Assembly (NCBI RefSeq): GCF_963678635.1
Contig: NW_026970820.1
Span: 618,001-682,000, forward strand
Direction of reading: 5' to 3'
DNA from: Symsagittifera roscoffensis
Taxonomy: Eukaryota > Xenacoelomorpha > Acoela > Convolutidae
DNA: 64,000 nucleotides
The position numbers and the translations under genes are program-made. The notes beneath the pieces were generated by a model that was not told the DNA's origin, did not search any database, and worked only from the letters and a program-made list of their open reading frames with translations. Positions 44,383-54,786 of this stretch are shown here, in pieces; within the stretch, counting starts at the first letter, position 1, and each line of letters starts with the position of its first letter.

Positions 44383-45049
44383 TTTCAAGTAAACCAATCT
44401 TGAAACGAAGAACACACAAATTTGACTGTCTGAAGTAGCAGCTACAAATCCAATTGGACCCTATCTATGAAAACATTTGAAAAAAAAACAAGATAAACAG
44501 AATAATTTTCTGCAAACCAACATGACAAAATAAAAAACTGTTTGCAAAAGCCTCCAGTTTCGTAACTTAAAACATAAACTTGAGACACCCCTAATTGACC
44601 TTAACAGGAAGATTTTTCTACTCTTTTAGGTACTACAAAAAACATTAGAAGCATACAAAAAAAATGCAAAATTTGGAAACAAATTACGACAACTACTGCA
44701 GTAGAATCAACCTGAGAGGATGGAGATGCGACGTTCGACCATCTGCTTGAAATGCACATCAACACATGTGAAAAATGAAGACGTAATGAAAAGCGCTTTT
44801 CATTTTTTGCAATGTCATTTATGTGTAGAGCGCGTAGCTATCAAACTATAACCGGACGCAGAAAAGTATTGATTAGTGAGTTTTAAATAAAAAAGAAACT
44901 GAATTTGAAATTAAATGGAATCACTAGTTTTGATGAAGCCAAAAAATCATTTTACAATGCTGGTGAAACATTGGCGCTGATTAGTGAAGTGACTTTACAG
45001 TATATATGCAACTGAAAGAATAGTAAGAAAAATGAAAAATAGATTTTTG
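44383..45049. other. Presumed 5' flank/promoter of the accessory gene
   Basis: No further coding exon is recognised. On the minus strand an acceptor-like GTTTCAAG lies about 18 nt before the ATG. Apart from the palindrome listed separately it is plain AT-rich sequence. Confidence 0.4.
44785..44804. repeat. Perfect 20-bp palindrome upstream of the element genes
   Basis: AATGAAAAGC followed directly by GCTTTTCATT, about 400 bp upstream of the accessory-gene ATG. It could mark the 5' (left) end structure of the Helitron or be a dimeric protein-binding site in the promoter region. Confidence 0.45.
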
Positions 45050-45128
45050 ACCGGCTCTGGACTCGAACTCTCTCATTTCGCTCGTTAATTAACAACAGAG
45101 CACTTACCTATTGTGCCAACTGTTCTCC
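45050..45128 (-). pseudogene. tRNA-like sequence, leucine(TAA)-like loop
   Basis: The minus strand has an A box TTGGCACAATAGGTAAGTGC and a B box GAGTTCGAGTCC. The arm CTGTT-GTTAATT-AACGA would present TAA in the loop. The acceptor stem is not paired, so it is likely a pseudogene or SINE head. Confidence 0.48.
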
Positions 45129-46030
45129 TTACAGCGCTGTTCTGAAATTTGTCTATCATGTTTCCTAATAACTTTAAAACTATCCGATATACATTCTCAC
45201 CGGACCGAGAGCGCCATGATGCATAGTTATGCCAAGTCTCTCAATCCGAATTTGCTTCCTTGAAGTTTTCTACAGTTTTCTCAGTTTATCATGAATTTAT
45301 CTGTATCTGGTCATGCATTCTGTAGGGCTTTCCGCAACCGAGTACGGCCTAAAATTAATAGTTTAAACCGCATAAACATTCGTTAGGGAAGTGCAAATGG
45401 AAATTATTTGACAAGCGTTGTTTCTTTATTGTGAAATTATGTGTTTGTGGAAACCGTTTTTTTTTAACTAAAATAGATTAGGGACGTTTCAAATTGAAAA
45501 AAGGAAGGTACAAATTTAGATAATTGTATCTCTATATTGAAATAAATGAATGACGGTTTTGGTTAAGCATTGACGTTGGAAACTTTGAGGGATGAAAAAA
45601 CTGGCGCAATAAACAAAGAAAAACAATTAACTGAATTGATGGAAACTGATTATCACCACTCATATCTCAATAAAATGTGTATAAAAAAGCTGAAAAAACT
45701 GAAAGTCGTTAAAATCACTAGTTTATTTATTTAAAAAATGAGTGAAAACTGTTATAAAAACTCTAAAATTTGCAACGCAATCTAAAAATGGTTAAAAAAG
45801 ACAAAGTAAAAAGATATCTTAAAATCAAAAACAATTGCTTACAAAGTTCAATATAATTATTTATCAAAAAAAAATAGTTGCAGCGGTCATAGAAAAGAAA
45901 AACGGTTCTAGATACGAAATAACTATATATTGATCTGCAAATAAATTAACCAACACACACATTGAAAATAACTGCCAAACTAATATGCAATTTACGTTCA
46001 ATTTTTCAAAAAAAAAGTCGACACAATTTA
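45129..46030. other. Unassigned AT-rich spacer
   Basis: No gene, array homology or notable repeat seen. The sequence is A/T-rich with scattered A tracts. Confidence 0.4.
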
Positions 46031-46055
46031 ATTGATGAAACAAAAAACTGTTCGT

Positions 46056-46128
46056 TCACAGTGGGACTCGAACCTTTGCCAGGAGTAACCCAGCCATTTA
46101 CTTTAAGTATTAAGCTAAAGCACCACAT
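46056..46128 (-). pseudogene. tRNA-like sequence, tandem copy 1
   Basis: The minus strand has TTTAGCTTAATACTTAAAGT (D-arm/A-box type) and AAGGTTCGAGTCCCAC (B box). It is the first of three homologous copies. Confidence 0.5.
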
Positions 46129-46393
46129 AAATGCACAAACAGCAATGAATATTATAGCAAGCAATTTTTAGAAACACCTTTAAAAGCCTATATACGTTCT
46201 TAAACTTAGTTGGCTGAGAGCGCGAGTGACACACATTCCCGTCCTCCCATCTTAAGTGCAAATAATAAGTTGGCTTTACCGTCTCATAAGGAAATGTGTA
46301 TCGAGTCTCTCAGTACCAGGGGGGATAATTTACTGTTTGGAATGTATCTAAATAAAGAGCTAATAAATGGACAGCATCAATAAAACTTTCGTT

Positions 46394-46467
46394 CACACTA
46401 GGACTCGAACCACTGCCAGGAGTAACCCAGCCATTTACTTGAAGTATTAAGCTAATGCACCACATAA
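46394..46467 (-). pseudogene. tRNA-like sequence, tandem copy 2
   Basis: The B box is GTGGTTCGAGTCCTAG and the A-box side is TTAGCTTAATACTTCAAGT. It is about 338 bp after copy 1. Confidence 0.5.
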
Positions 46468-46734
46468 ATTAGCAAACAGCAATTATTATTATAGCAAGCA
46501 AATATTAGAAACAACTTTAAAAGACTATATACGTTCTTAAACTTAGTTGGCTGAGAGCGCGAGTGACACACATTCCCGTCCTCCCATCTTAAGTGCGAAT
46601 AATAAATTGGCCTTACCGTTTTATAAGGAAATGTGTACCGAGTCTCTCAGTACCGGGGGGGGGGCGATAATTTACTGTTTTTAATGTACCTAAAAAAAGA
46701 GCTAATAAATGGACATCATGAAAAAAACTTTCTT

Positions 46735-46806
46735 TCACAGTGGGACTCGAACCACTGCCAGGAGCAACCCAGCCATTTACTTTAAGTACTAAGCTAAAGC
46801 ACCGCA
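46735..46806 (-). pseudogene. tRNA-like sequence, tandem copy 3
   Basis: The T-arm-like part CAGTGG...CCACTG around TTCGAGTC pairs best of the three copies, but its loop is one base too long for a normal T arm. The A-box side is TTTAGCTTAGTACTTAAAGT. Confidence 0.5.
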
Positions 46807-47144
46807 AAAATTGAGAAACGTCAATGAAAATTATAGCAGTCAAGTTTTAGACACAACTTTAAAAGCCTATATACGTTCTTAAACTTAGTTGGCTGAGAGC
46901 GCGAGTGACACACATTCCCGTCATCCCATCTTAAGTGCAAATAATAAATTGGCTTTACCGTTTCATAAGGAAATGTGTATCGAGTCTCTCAGTACCGGGG
47001 GGGGGGATAATTTACTGTTTTCAAGGTTTCTAAATAAAGAGCTAATAAATGGACAGCATCTAAATGAAGTTGAAAATGGCTGCAAATAAAACAAATGTTA
47101 TAACAAAAAACAACTCAATGGGTTTATAAGTACGAATTATGGCG

Positions 47145-47205
47145 CAGCGGTTCAATGTTGCATTTGCAACCAAGGAGAGGTAGATCAAATCCGCTACACG
47201 CCAAA
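47145..47205 (+). pseudogene. tRNA-like sequence, plus strand
   Basis: A box ATGGCGCAGCGGTTCAATG and B-box-like GTAGATCAAATCCGC at about tRNA spacing. The anticodon region TTGCATTTGCAACC is ambiguous. Confidence 0.42.
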
Positions 47206-47332
47206 AAATTTTCGGCCCTTCTTTTTTTACTTCAGTTCCGAAAAAAAAAAAGGCGCTCGACTGTTTTTCAAAAAAGTTGTGAGAAAATGAGCTGTATAGA
47301 CACGTAACAGTAAGCCGATGAAAGAAACGACA

Positions 47333-47415
47333 CGTGACATTGAGAATCGAACTTTAAGTTCTGCTATTTTGGAAGGGATTCCGGGCCACATAAAATTTAC
47401 TACAAATGCAGTGGA
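47333..47415 (-). pseudogene. tRNA-like sequence, weak
   Basis: The minus strand has a B box AAGTTCGATTCTC. The A-box side is poor, so it is included only because it lies in the cluster. Confidence 0.28.
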
Positions 47416-47688
47416 GCAACCATCCAAAAATTGAAACAACTCTATTCTAGGTTGAAAAACCGAAAATTTGTCGGGCATTTTATCTACGATCTATAGGACA
47501 AGGCAAAGATTGTAAAAAACATGGTTCACACAGGATACCAATTTTTTGAAAATTACAGTCATAGTTTTTCGATTGTTAAGGTAACGTGTCTTTACTTATG
47601 TTGCATTGTTACGTGTCTATATTTTCAGAAGTCGAAGAAGACACAAACTGACATATTTGATAATTGATTTAACTCCGTAAAAAAAGAG

Positions 47689-47756
47689 TTCACGTCGAGT
47701 TTCGAACTGAGGCTACTGGCGTAAGAGTAGAGCACTTCTGCACTGTGCCATTTGTT
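47689..47756 (-). pseudogene. tRNA-like sequence
   Basis: The minus strand has an A box ATGGCACAGTGCAGAAGTGC, an anticodon-arm-like CTACT...AGTAG around CTTACGCC, and a B box CAGTTCGAAACTC. The 8-nt loop and poor acceptor stem argue against a working tRNA. Confidence 0.48.
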
Positions 47757-47870
47757 CTTGCTTTAACTGTTGATAAAATTATTTTTGTGAACACATGTAA
47801 TCATCCTTTACACGTGATGCAGAAACAAGCTAAGGCTCCTAAGACAGATTTGAAAATTTGTCTAAAAATA

Positions 47871-47946
47871 TTACCTGCTCGGAATCGAACCATCAGACAC
47901 TGTTTTGGTGGAGATGACGTATACGCTCAGCTATTTACCCTGCTAT
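47871..47946 (-). pseudogene. tRNA-like sequence
   Basis: The minus strand has AAATAGCTGAGCGTATACG (A-box type) and GATGGTTCGATTCCGAGCAGG (B box). It is the last of the right-flank cluster before the array resumes. Confidence 0.45.
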
Positions 47947-48419
47947 AATTAGACAAAGCAGCATATAAAAAAGCACCGATTTATGTCGAAGAAGACAGCT
48001 TGCGCTACCAATCTTTTGTAATGGAAAATATGAGCGCTGTCCTAAATTCGTGAACATTAAGTTATAATGGAAATGACTAAAAGCAAACTGAGCTTGCTTA
48101 GTAGAAAACAAAAAACTTGGGAATGCGCGTATAATGAGTAATAAGAAATGTGCTCTAAGGCACTGAATATTTAGTTAGGAATTGAAACTATAACATTGTG
48201 CACCAAAACAATTTCAAAAGAAGAAACTGTCCCTGTCTGCTGACAATGGAATTCTTGGTTTGCAATAACCAAAATATGTTTGAAATTTGTTAGAACAACG
48301 GTTATATGATTTGAAACATGGTCGAACAGATAAGGTCAAAATTTTTAATTCTGTGCCAACTTCAACATTTCACTAACTTATACCCAAAAATGTTTACAAA
48401 TTTTTTCTCGAAATTGTCA
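47947..48419. other. Transition from unique DNA to satellite
   Basis: No gene recognised. Alignable array sequence (a diverged monomer) starts somewhere near 48420, and the exact point cannot be fixed by eye. Confidence 0.4.
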
Positions 48420-50002
48420 GCAAAATAGTTACTTTTTACTATGAATAATTTTTATCCCGAACAATTGAATTTCTGGAAAAAAAAAATTTTTTTAATTAAA
48501 AAAAACAGGTGCGAATGCTTGTAACTCATGTAAATAGACTCTGTGAACTTTTTTAAAAAGGTTTTCAAGGCGAAAGCCCTAAATCTTACCGAAAGAGATA
48601 TAAGGCCAAAAAAACACATTTTTGACGGCTTCGGAAAAGTTTAGAAAATTCGTACTGAAGTTTTTGAGAAAGTTCGCATGTTTCGCGGTTTTGAGTATAT
48701 AGTACTTATTGTGGGATAATATGAGTTGTTAATCTGAAAAACTGGTAAAGACAAAAAATTTCAAAAACAATAGTCTACACCGACTGATAAGAAGCTGGAA
48801 CAATCAATCAAAAAACTTTTTAATTATTTTTTACTATTTACTTGTTTACCAAAGACTTTTTTTTCGAAATTTGGGTATTAGTATTTGTAGTAATTTATTA
48901 CTAAGTGGCCACAGAAAAAACTTCTAAAAACCACAATTTATAAGCATTTTTGATAAAATATTACTCTACACGTACTAAATCGACTATGGCAAGCTCAAAT
49001 ATGCCATCAAACCTCACTTTTTCTCATTTTTAAACAATTTTATTTTTTTTTGAAAAAATATGTTGAGTCAGAAACGTTAAAAATCATTTTTTTTAAAAAG
49101 TGAAAAAAAACTGGTCCAATCGATTCATTTCACTAAGCTGAACTTCATGAACCTGTTTAGAATGATTTTCATGACCAAAGACGTAAAATTTACCCATTTT
49201 GAGAAAAGTCGAAAAAACACATTTTTGGTTAACGATAAAAAGTGGAAAGAGTGGGAAAAATGGTCTTAAAAATAAAACCATGGAAAAGTGGCATTAACAA
49301 ACTGCCATTATCTCGTCAATTCATGGCCGCATGCAAAAAATTGGAAAGATTAAACGAGTTGTTACTGAGGACGAGACTTTTTTTTAGGAATTTGGCTATT
49401 AGTATTTGTAGTAATATAGTAGTAACTGACAATAGGAAAAAAATTCGTAAAAACCACAATTTTCAACCAATTTTGATAGTTTAATACTCTATACCTACTA
49501 AATCGACTATGGCAAGCTCAAATAAACCATCGAAACTCACTTTTTCTCACTTTTGAACAATTTTATTTTTTTGACAAAAAATGTTGAGTCAAAAACGTTA
49601 AAAATCATTTTTTTTTAAAAAGTCAAAAAAAATTTGTCCAATCAATACAATTCACTCAGCTACACTTTATGAACCTGTTTAGAATGGTTTTCATGACCAA
49701 AGACTTAAAATTTATCCATTTTGAGAAAAGTCCAAAAAACACCTTTTTAGTTAACGCAAAAAAGTGGAAAAAGTGGGAAAAATGGTCTTCAAAATGAAAC
49801 CATCGAAAAGTGGCATTAACAAACTGCCATTATTTCGTCAATTCAGACCCGCATGCAAAAAATTAGGAAGTTCTGACGAAACGTTTTGGAGAACGTGAAA
49901 GTTTTCAGCAAAAAGGTATATGTATATTTTTTATAGTACTTCTGCACGGGAGGGGCCCCTACCCCTTCCTAATCGCTTTTTGTGCTACACGCGACCATCT
50001 AG
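48420..50002 (+). repeat. Right part of the interrupted unit: ~3 monomers, tail hairpin, CTAG
   Basis: A diverged monomer (48420-48850) is followed by two normal ones, with GCATGC at about 49329 and 49852. The tail hairpin at 49948-49969 reads GGGAGGGG...CCCCTTCC, where one A-T pair is replaced by a G-T wobble. It is followed by CGCGACCATCTAG. The tail belongs to the E/F/G type, the same class as the head at 30833. Confidence 0.8.
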
Positions 50003-52312
50003 AGGAAATTGTTTCGCCCCACCCACCCGACCAATATCATTTACCCACCCACCTGATCAGTCAGGCCACGACTACCTTTTTTCGATTTGATCGAGTAACG
50101 AAAAGCGGTTTGTGATTCTCCATCACCTTAAAAATGAAGGAGCAGGTTTTTACTTAGCCAACTATCCTTTTGGGGGTAAAATGGGTTTGGTTTTTGATGC
50201 GTCTTTGCCCGAAAACCTCATCAAAAAGAATAATTTACCCGGCTTTTCTAGTATTTCCTGACCACATTTTCGATCTGTCTCTGGCCACGACGTCGTTTAG
50301 TTAATGTTCTTCCCCGACATTTTTTTCTACAATCGTATTTTTTTACGAATAAAAGAGATTGCCAACACATCAGCGCTGTCCAAAATAGATTAGGAAATTG
50401 AACAACTTTAGTTTTTTTTTTATTTTTGATCGTCGTAACGGATGCTCCCCACATGGGACCACAGGGGTCCCAGGGAGCATCCCAAAAAGATTAAAGCAAA
50501 AGTTCAACAATTATTTACCCGTCAATTTGGGTCACTCTTGCGGTTCAACAATCTGTATTTTTTTTTAAAATGATTCCAAGAACAGTTCAGGGCTGCATGC
50601 AAAAAATAAGAACATTCTCACGCATCGGAATTATGAAATTACTAATTATTTTTTTTAAATTCTCATTATTTGTAGTAGCTTTATAAGATCCAAACTGAAA
50701 AACTAAAAAATCAACAATGTATAACTATTTTTGAAATTAAAACACTCCCCGTATCTACTAAATCGACAATGGCAAGCTCACATACACCATCAAAAATCAT
50801 TTTTTTTTTCACTTTTGAAAACTTAAATTTTTTTGAGAAAAAAAAAGTTGAGTCAGAAACGGGAAAAATCATATTTTTTCAAAATGTCAAAAAAAATTGT
50901 TCCATTTAAACTTAATCAGTAGGCCACACGTTGGGAACCTGTTCAAAATGTTTTTTTCATAAACAATGCAGCAAAACTTACCCATTTTGAGAAAAGTGCA
51001 AAAAACACCTTTTTGGTTAACTCAAAAAAGTGGAAAAAGTGGAGAAAAGGGTCTTCAAAACGAAACCATCCAAAAGTGGCATTAACTAACTGCCATTATT
51101 TTGTGAATTCAGACCCGCATGCAAAAATTTACGAAAATCCTTTGGGAAGTTTTTGAGAACAGATTAGTTTCTCCGGAATTTTGGTAGTACTAATTTCATT
51201 ACTGTACTTATAATTAAAGTCAAATCAAAAAGTCGTAAAAACTACAATTTTCAATCAATTTTGACAAGTAAATGATCAAAACCCACTAAATTGGCTATGG
51301 CAAGTTCGAATCTACCATCAGAAACCATTTTTTCCCATTTCTGAAAATTTTCATTTTTTACAAAATAAATGTTGAGTCACAAACGGGAAAAATCATACTT
51401 TTTCAAAAAGTCAAAAAAAATTCTTCCATTTAAACTAATTCATCAGGCCACACGCTGAGAACCTGTTCAGAATGGTTTCCATGATCAAAGCAGCAAAAGT
51501 CACCCATTTTGAGAAAAGTCGAAAAAACACCTTTTTAGTTAACTCAAAAAAGCGGAAAAAGTGGGAAAAGGGGTCTTCAAAATGAAACCATCCAAAAGTG
51601 GCATTAACAAACTGCCATTATTTTCTAATTTCAGACCCGCATGCAAAAAATTACGAAAATCCTACGTGAAGTTTCTGAGAACAGATTAGTTTCTCGGGAA
51701 TTTTGGTAGTACTATTTTTATTACTATAATTATAATTAAAGTCAAATGTAAAAGTCATAAAAAATACAATTTTTTATCAATTTAGACAAATTAATGATCA
51801 AAACCCACTAAATTGGCTATGGCAAGTTCGAATATACCATCAGAAACCATTTTTTCCCATTTTTGAAAATTTTCATTTTTTTGAAAATAAATGTTGAGTC
51901 ACAAACGGGAAAAATCATATTTTTTCAAAAAGTCAAAAAAAACTGTTCCATTTAAACTTATTCATTAGGCCACACGTTGGGAACCTGTTCACAATGGTCT
52001 TCATGATTACAGCAGCAAAATTTACCCATTTTGAGAAAAGTCGAAAAAACACCTTTTTAGTTAACTGAAAAAAGTGGAAAAAGTGGGAAAAAGGGTCTTC
52101 AAAATGAAACCATCCAAAAATGGCATTAACAAACTGCCATTATTTTCTAAATTCAAACCCGCATGCAAAAAATTAGGAAATTCTGACGTGCCGTTTAGCA
52201 GAACTCGATAGTTTCTAGGAATATGGACCAATGTAAAAAATTTATTGCCTTTTGACCGGAAGGGGCCCCTACCCCTTCCTAATCGCTTTTTGTGCTACAC
52301 GCGACCATCTAG
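50003..52312 (+). repeat. Satellite unit 18 (family E, 2310 bp)
   Basis: It is nearly identical to unit 6 (11455-13734) although 38 kb away and on the other side of the element genes. The nested palindrome is at 50440-50482. GCATGC occurs at about 50595, 51117, 51643 and 52162. The tail hairpin is at 52258-52279, then CCATCTAG. Confidence 0.86.
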
Positions 52313-54786
52313 CCGGTCAGGTCTGCGTCCCACCCGCCCTCCGTGACTCATCTTGCTTCCGAGAAAAAAAAGTTTTTCGTTTCACCTTTACCCCATCTCA
52401 GGTCAGTTAACCTTGCAAAAAACCCTACTTGAAACGTTCGCATTCACATTACCCCCTACGGGCGCAATGGCGAAGCCCATTTTTTCTTCTCACTGAACTT
52501 CTCCGAACAGTTCACATAAAACATTACTATGGTTTTATCTGAAGTGTCCAGCTGTGACTCCGACATTTTTCACGTCGCTGATGTTCCCACAACAGGACCA
52601 CATGAGTTTCCCACTCAGATACTGTCTCAATTTTGAAAAAAACTGATTTGATTTTTTTTGCCGTTTTTCACAAAATAAACTAATTACTTCATTCGAATTA
52701 AAAAAAATACCGAAAAACACTTAAAGGTAGCAAGACATTATTGTGACTGTCGTCTATATCTGTTCTCTTTGTTTAAGGTCAGTGATGCTCCCTAAGTGGG
52801 ACCACAAGGGTCCCAGGGAGCATCAATAAAGGCTTTAGATAGTATGCCATTTTTGATAAAGACAAAAACGTTGGCCAATTATATTTTTTACAGTCCCTTA
52901 CCCACTGCAAATGTAAAGACTAGTTTTTTTTTGAAGTTTTCTAAAAATAAGAACTTTTTCATTTGTGATAACTCGTATCACTCATAAATCAATGGAAGAC
53001 TGGGACTACCCCTGTCAAGCATGAAAAAACATCAAAAAGAAAAAACGTATCTGGTTATTTCAGACGGTGCAATTTTTTATTTTTCAGATTGATTTTGAAA
53101 ATTCATTCTTCAAATTGTAATGTCAGCCGAAAAAGAACAAAAATTACATTTTCAAACCATTTTTTGACAAACTAAGGCTCTTTACCCAATAGGTTCGAAT
53201 TTGCGGAGCTGAAACCAACAATCCACAACCATTTTTTATAAATTTTGTTTCATTTTGTTGTTGTACATGTTTTAAATATATTTTTAAAAGCAATTTTTTA
53301 AACGTTTTATATTTTTTGACCAGAAAAGTAAGAGCGAAAAAAAAGTACTACAGTTTTTAATCATGTCAAAAAAGGGGGCAAACAGTTGTACCAATGGAAT
53401 CGTATCATTTGAACAAGTTCAAAATAGTTTTCATGATCATTGACTAAAAGCTTACTCAATTTGAGAAATTTCTTTAAAAACATTTTTGGAAACATAAAAA
53501 AATGGAAAGAGGAAAAATTTTCTTAAAACTTTTAGAAAAAAATTAATCGGAAAAACTGTAGAGATTATCTTGTGTAAATCACAAATAGATTCAGGCCGCT
53601 AGCAAAATTTCAGCAAAAACACTGAAGCCAATTATGAGAACGAAACAATTGTTCCAGAAAATGACAAGTAATATTTAGACCAATTTTACCATAAACCGTC
53701 AAAATTAAAAAATCGCAAAAACTACAATTTTTATCCCATTTTGACCTTCAAATACTCTATACCCACTAAATCGACTATTGGGAGCTCGAATCAACCATCA
53801 AAGACCATTTTTAATCACTTTCAAAATTTTTTATTTTTTAAATGAAAATGTTGAGTCAGAAATGGGAAAAATCAATTTTTTCCAAAAAGTCAAAAAAAGT
53901 TGTTCCAGTTGAATAAACTCACTAAGCCACACTCCATGAACCTGTTCAGAATGGTTTTCATGACCAAAGCCGTAAAAACTACCCAATTTGAGAAAAGGCG
54001 AAAAAACACTTTTTTCAGGACTTTGAAAAAGTGGAAAAATGGAAAAAATGGTCTTCAAACAAATAGGATGAAAAAGTGACCAGTAAAAGCATCGATGCCG
54101 TGTCAAATCAGGATCGCATGCCAATTTTTGAAACAATTCATCGGGTTTTTTTTAAGAACGAAACCATTTTTTGACAATTTTGATAGTAGTATTTACACTA
54201 ATTAGTACCATATATGGTCAAAATTCAAAAATACAAAAAACTACAATTTTCATCCAATTTTGACCTTCAAATACTCTATACCCACTAAATTGACTATCGG
54301 GAGCTCGAATCAACCATCAAAAACCATTTTTAATCACTTTCAAAAATTTTTATTTTTTAAATCAAAATGTTGAGTCAGAAATAGGAAAAAACAATTTTTT
54401 TCAAAAAGTCAAGAAAAGTTGTCCCAATTGAATAAACTCACTAAGCCACACTCTATGAACCTGTTCAGAATGGTTTTCATGACCAAAGCTGTAAAAAGTA
54501 CCCAATTTGAGAAACTTCGAAAAATCACCTTTTAGTTAACTCAAAAAAGTGGAAAAATCGGGTAAAATGGGCTTCAAACCGATAGGATCGAAAAGTGACC
54601 TTTATAAGATATGATTGCCGTGTCAAATTAGGGCCGCATGCAAAAAATTAGAAAAATTCAACGAAACGTTTTTGAGAACTCGACAAATTTGGTCGTTTTG
54701 TTAAAGGTTAAATTTTAGAAATTTTTTGTCCGGAAGGGGCCCCTTCCCCTTCCTAAATGCTTTTTATGCTACACGCGACCATCTAG
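52313..54786 (+). repeat. Satellite unit 19 (family F, 2474 bp)
   Basis: The head is CCGG-TCAGGTCTGCG. The nested palindrome is at 52784-52824 (GATGCTCCC/GGGAGCATC around GGGACC/GGTCCC). The tail hairpin is at 54732-54753 (GGAAGGGG/CCCCTTCC), then CCATCTAG. Confidence 0.86.

Larger units (their letters stand above)
34333..44804 (-). mobile_element. Candidate autonomous Helitron (Helitron2/Helentron type), ~10.5 kb core
   Basis: The span is bounded by two perfect palindromes and contains both element genes on the minus strand. At the 3' side (low coordinates) is the hairpin 34333-34361. At the 5' side is the 20-bp palindrome 44785-44804. Gene content is an OB/zinc-type accessory protein followed by an OTU-Rep-helicase protein, as reported for Helitron-like elements. 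The uninterrupted 2583-codon frame and clean splice sites suggest a young element. Exact termini are inferred. No CTRR end is visible beside the 3' hairpin, and Helitron2-type elements need not have one. The alternative is that the element is the whole 30833-50002 block. Confidence 0.6.
46031..47075 (-). repeat. Three-copy tandem repeat, period ~340 bp, each with a tRNA-like head
   Basis: The anchor GGACTCGAAC recurs at 46063, 46401 and 46743 (spacings 338 and 342). Each copy continues with a segment containing GTTGGCTGAGAGCGCGAGTG, then TCGAGTCTCTCAGTACC followed by a G run (6 to 9 G's, varying between copies) and GCTAATAAATGGACA. Copies are about 85-90% alike by eye. The tRNA-like parts are listed separately. 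The repeat may be a tRNA-derived SINE that became tandem. Confidence 0.8.

Noticed and set aside
30833-50002. Treating the whole 19.2-kb block as the proven autonomous parent of the array
   Set aside because: Rep orientation is opposite to the hairpin-CTAG polarity, and the coding core has its own different 3' hairpin. Kept only as a hypothesis.
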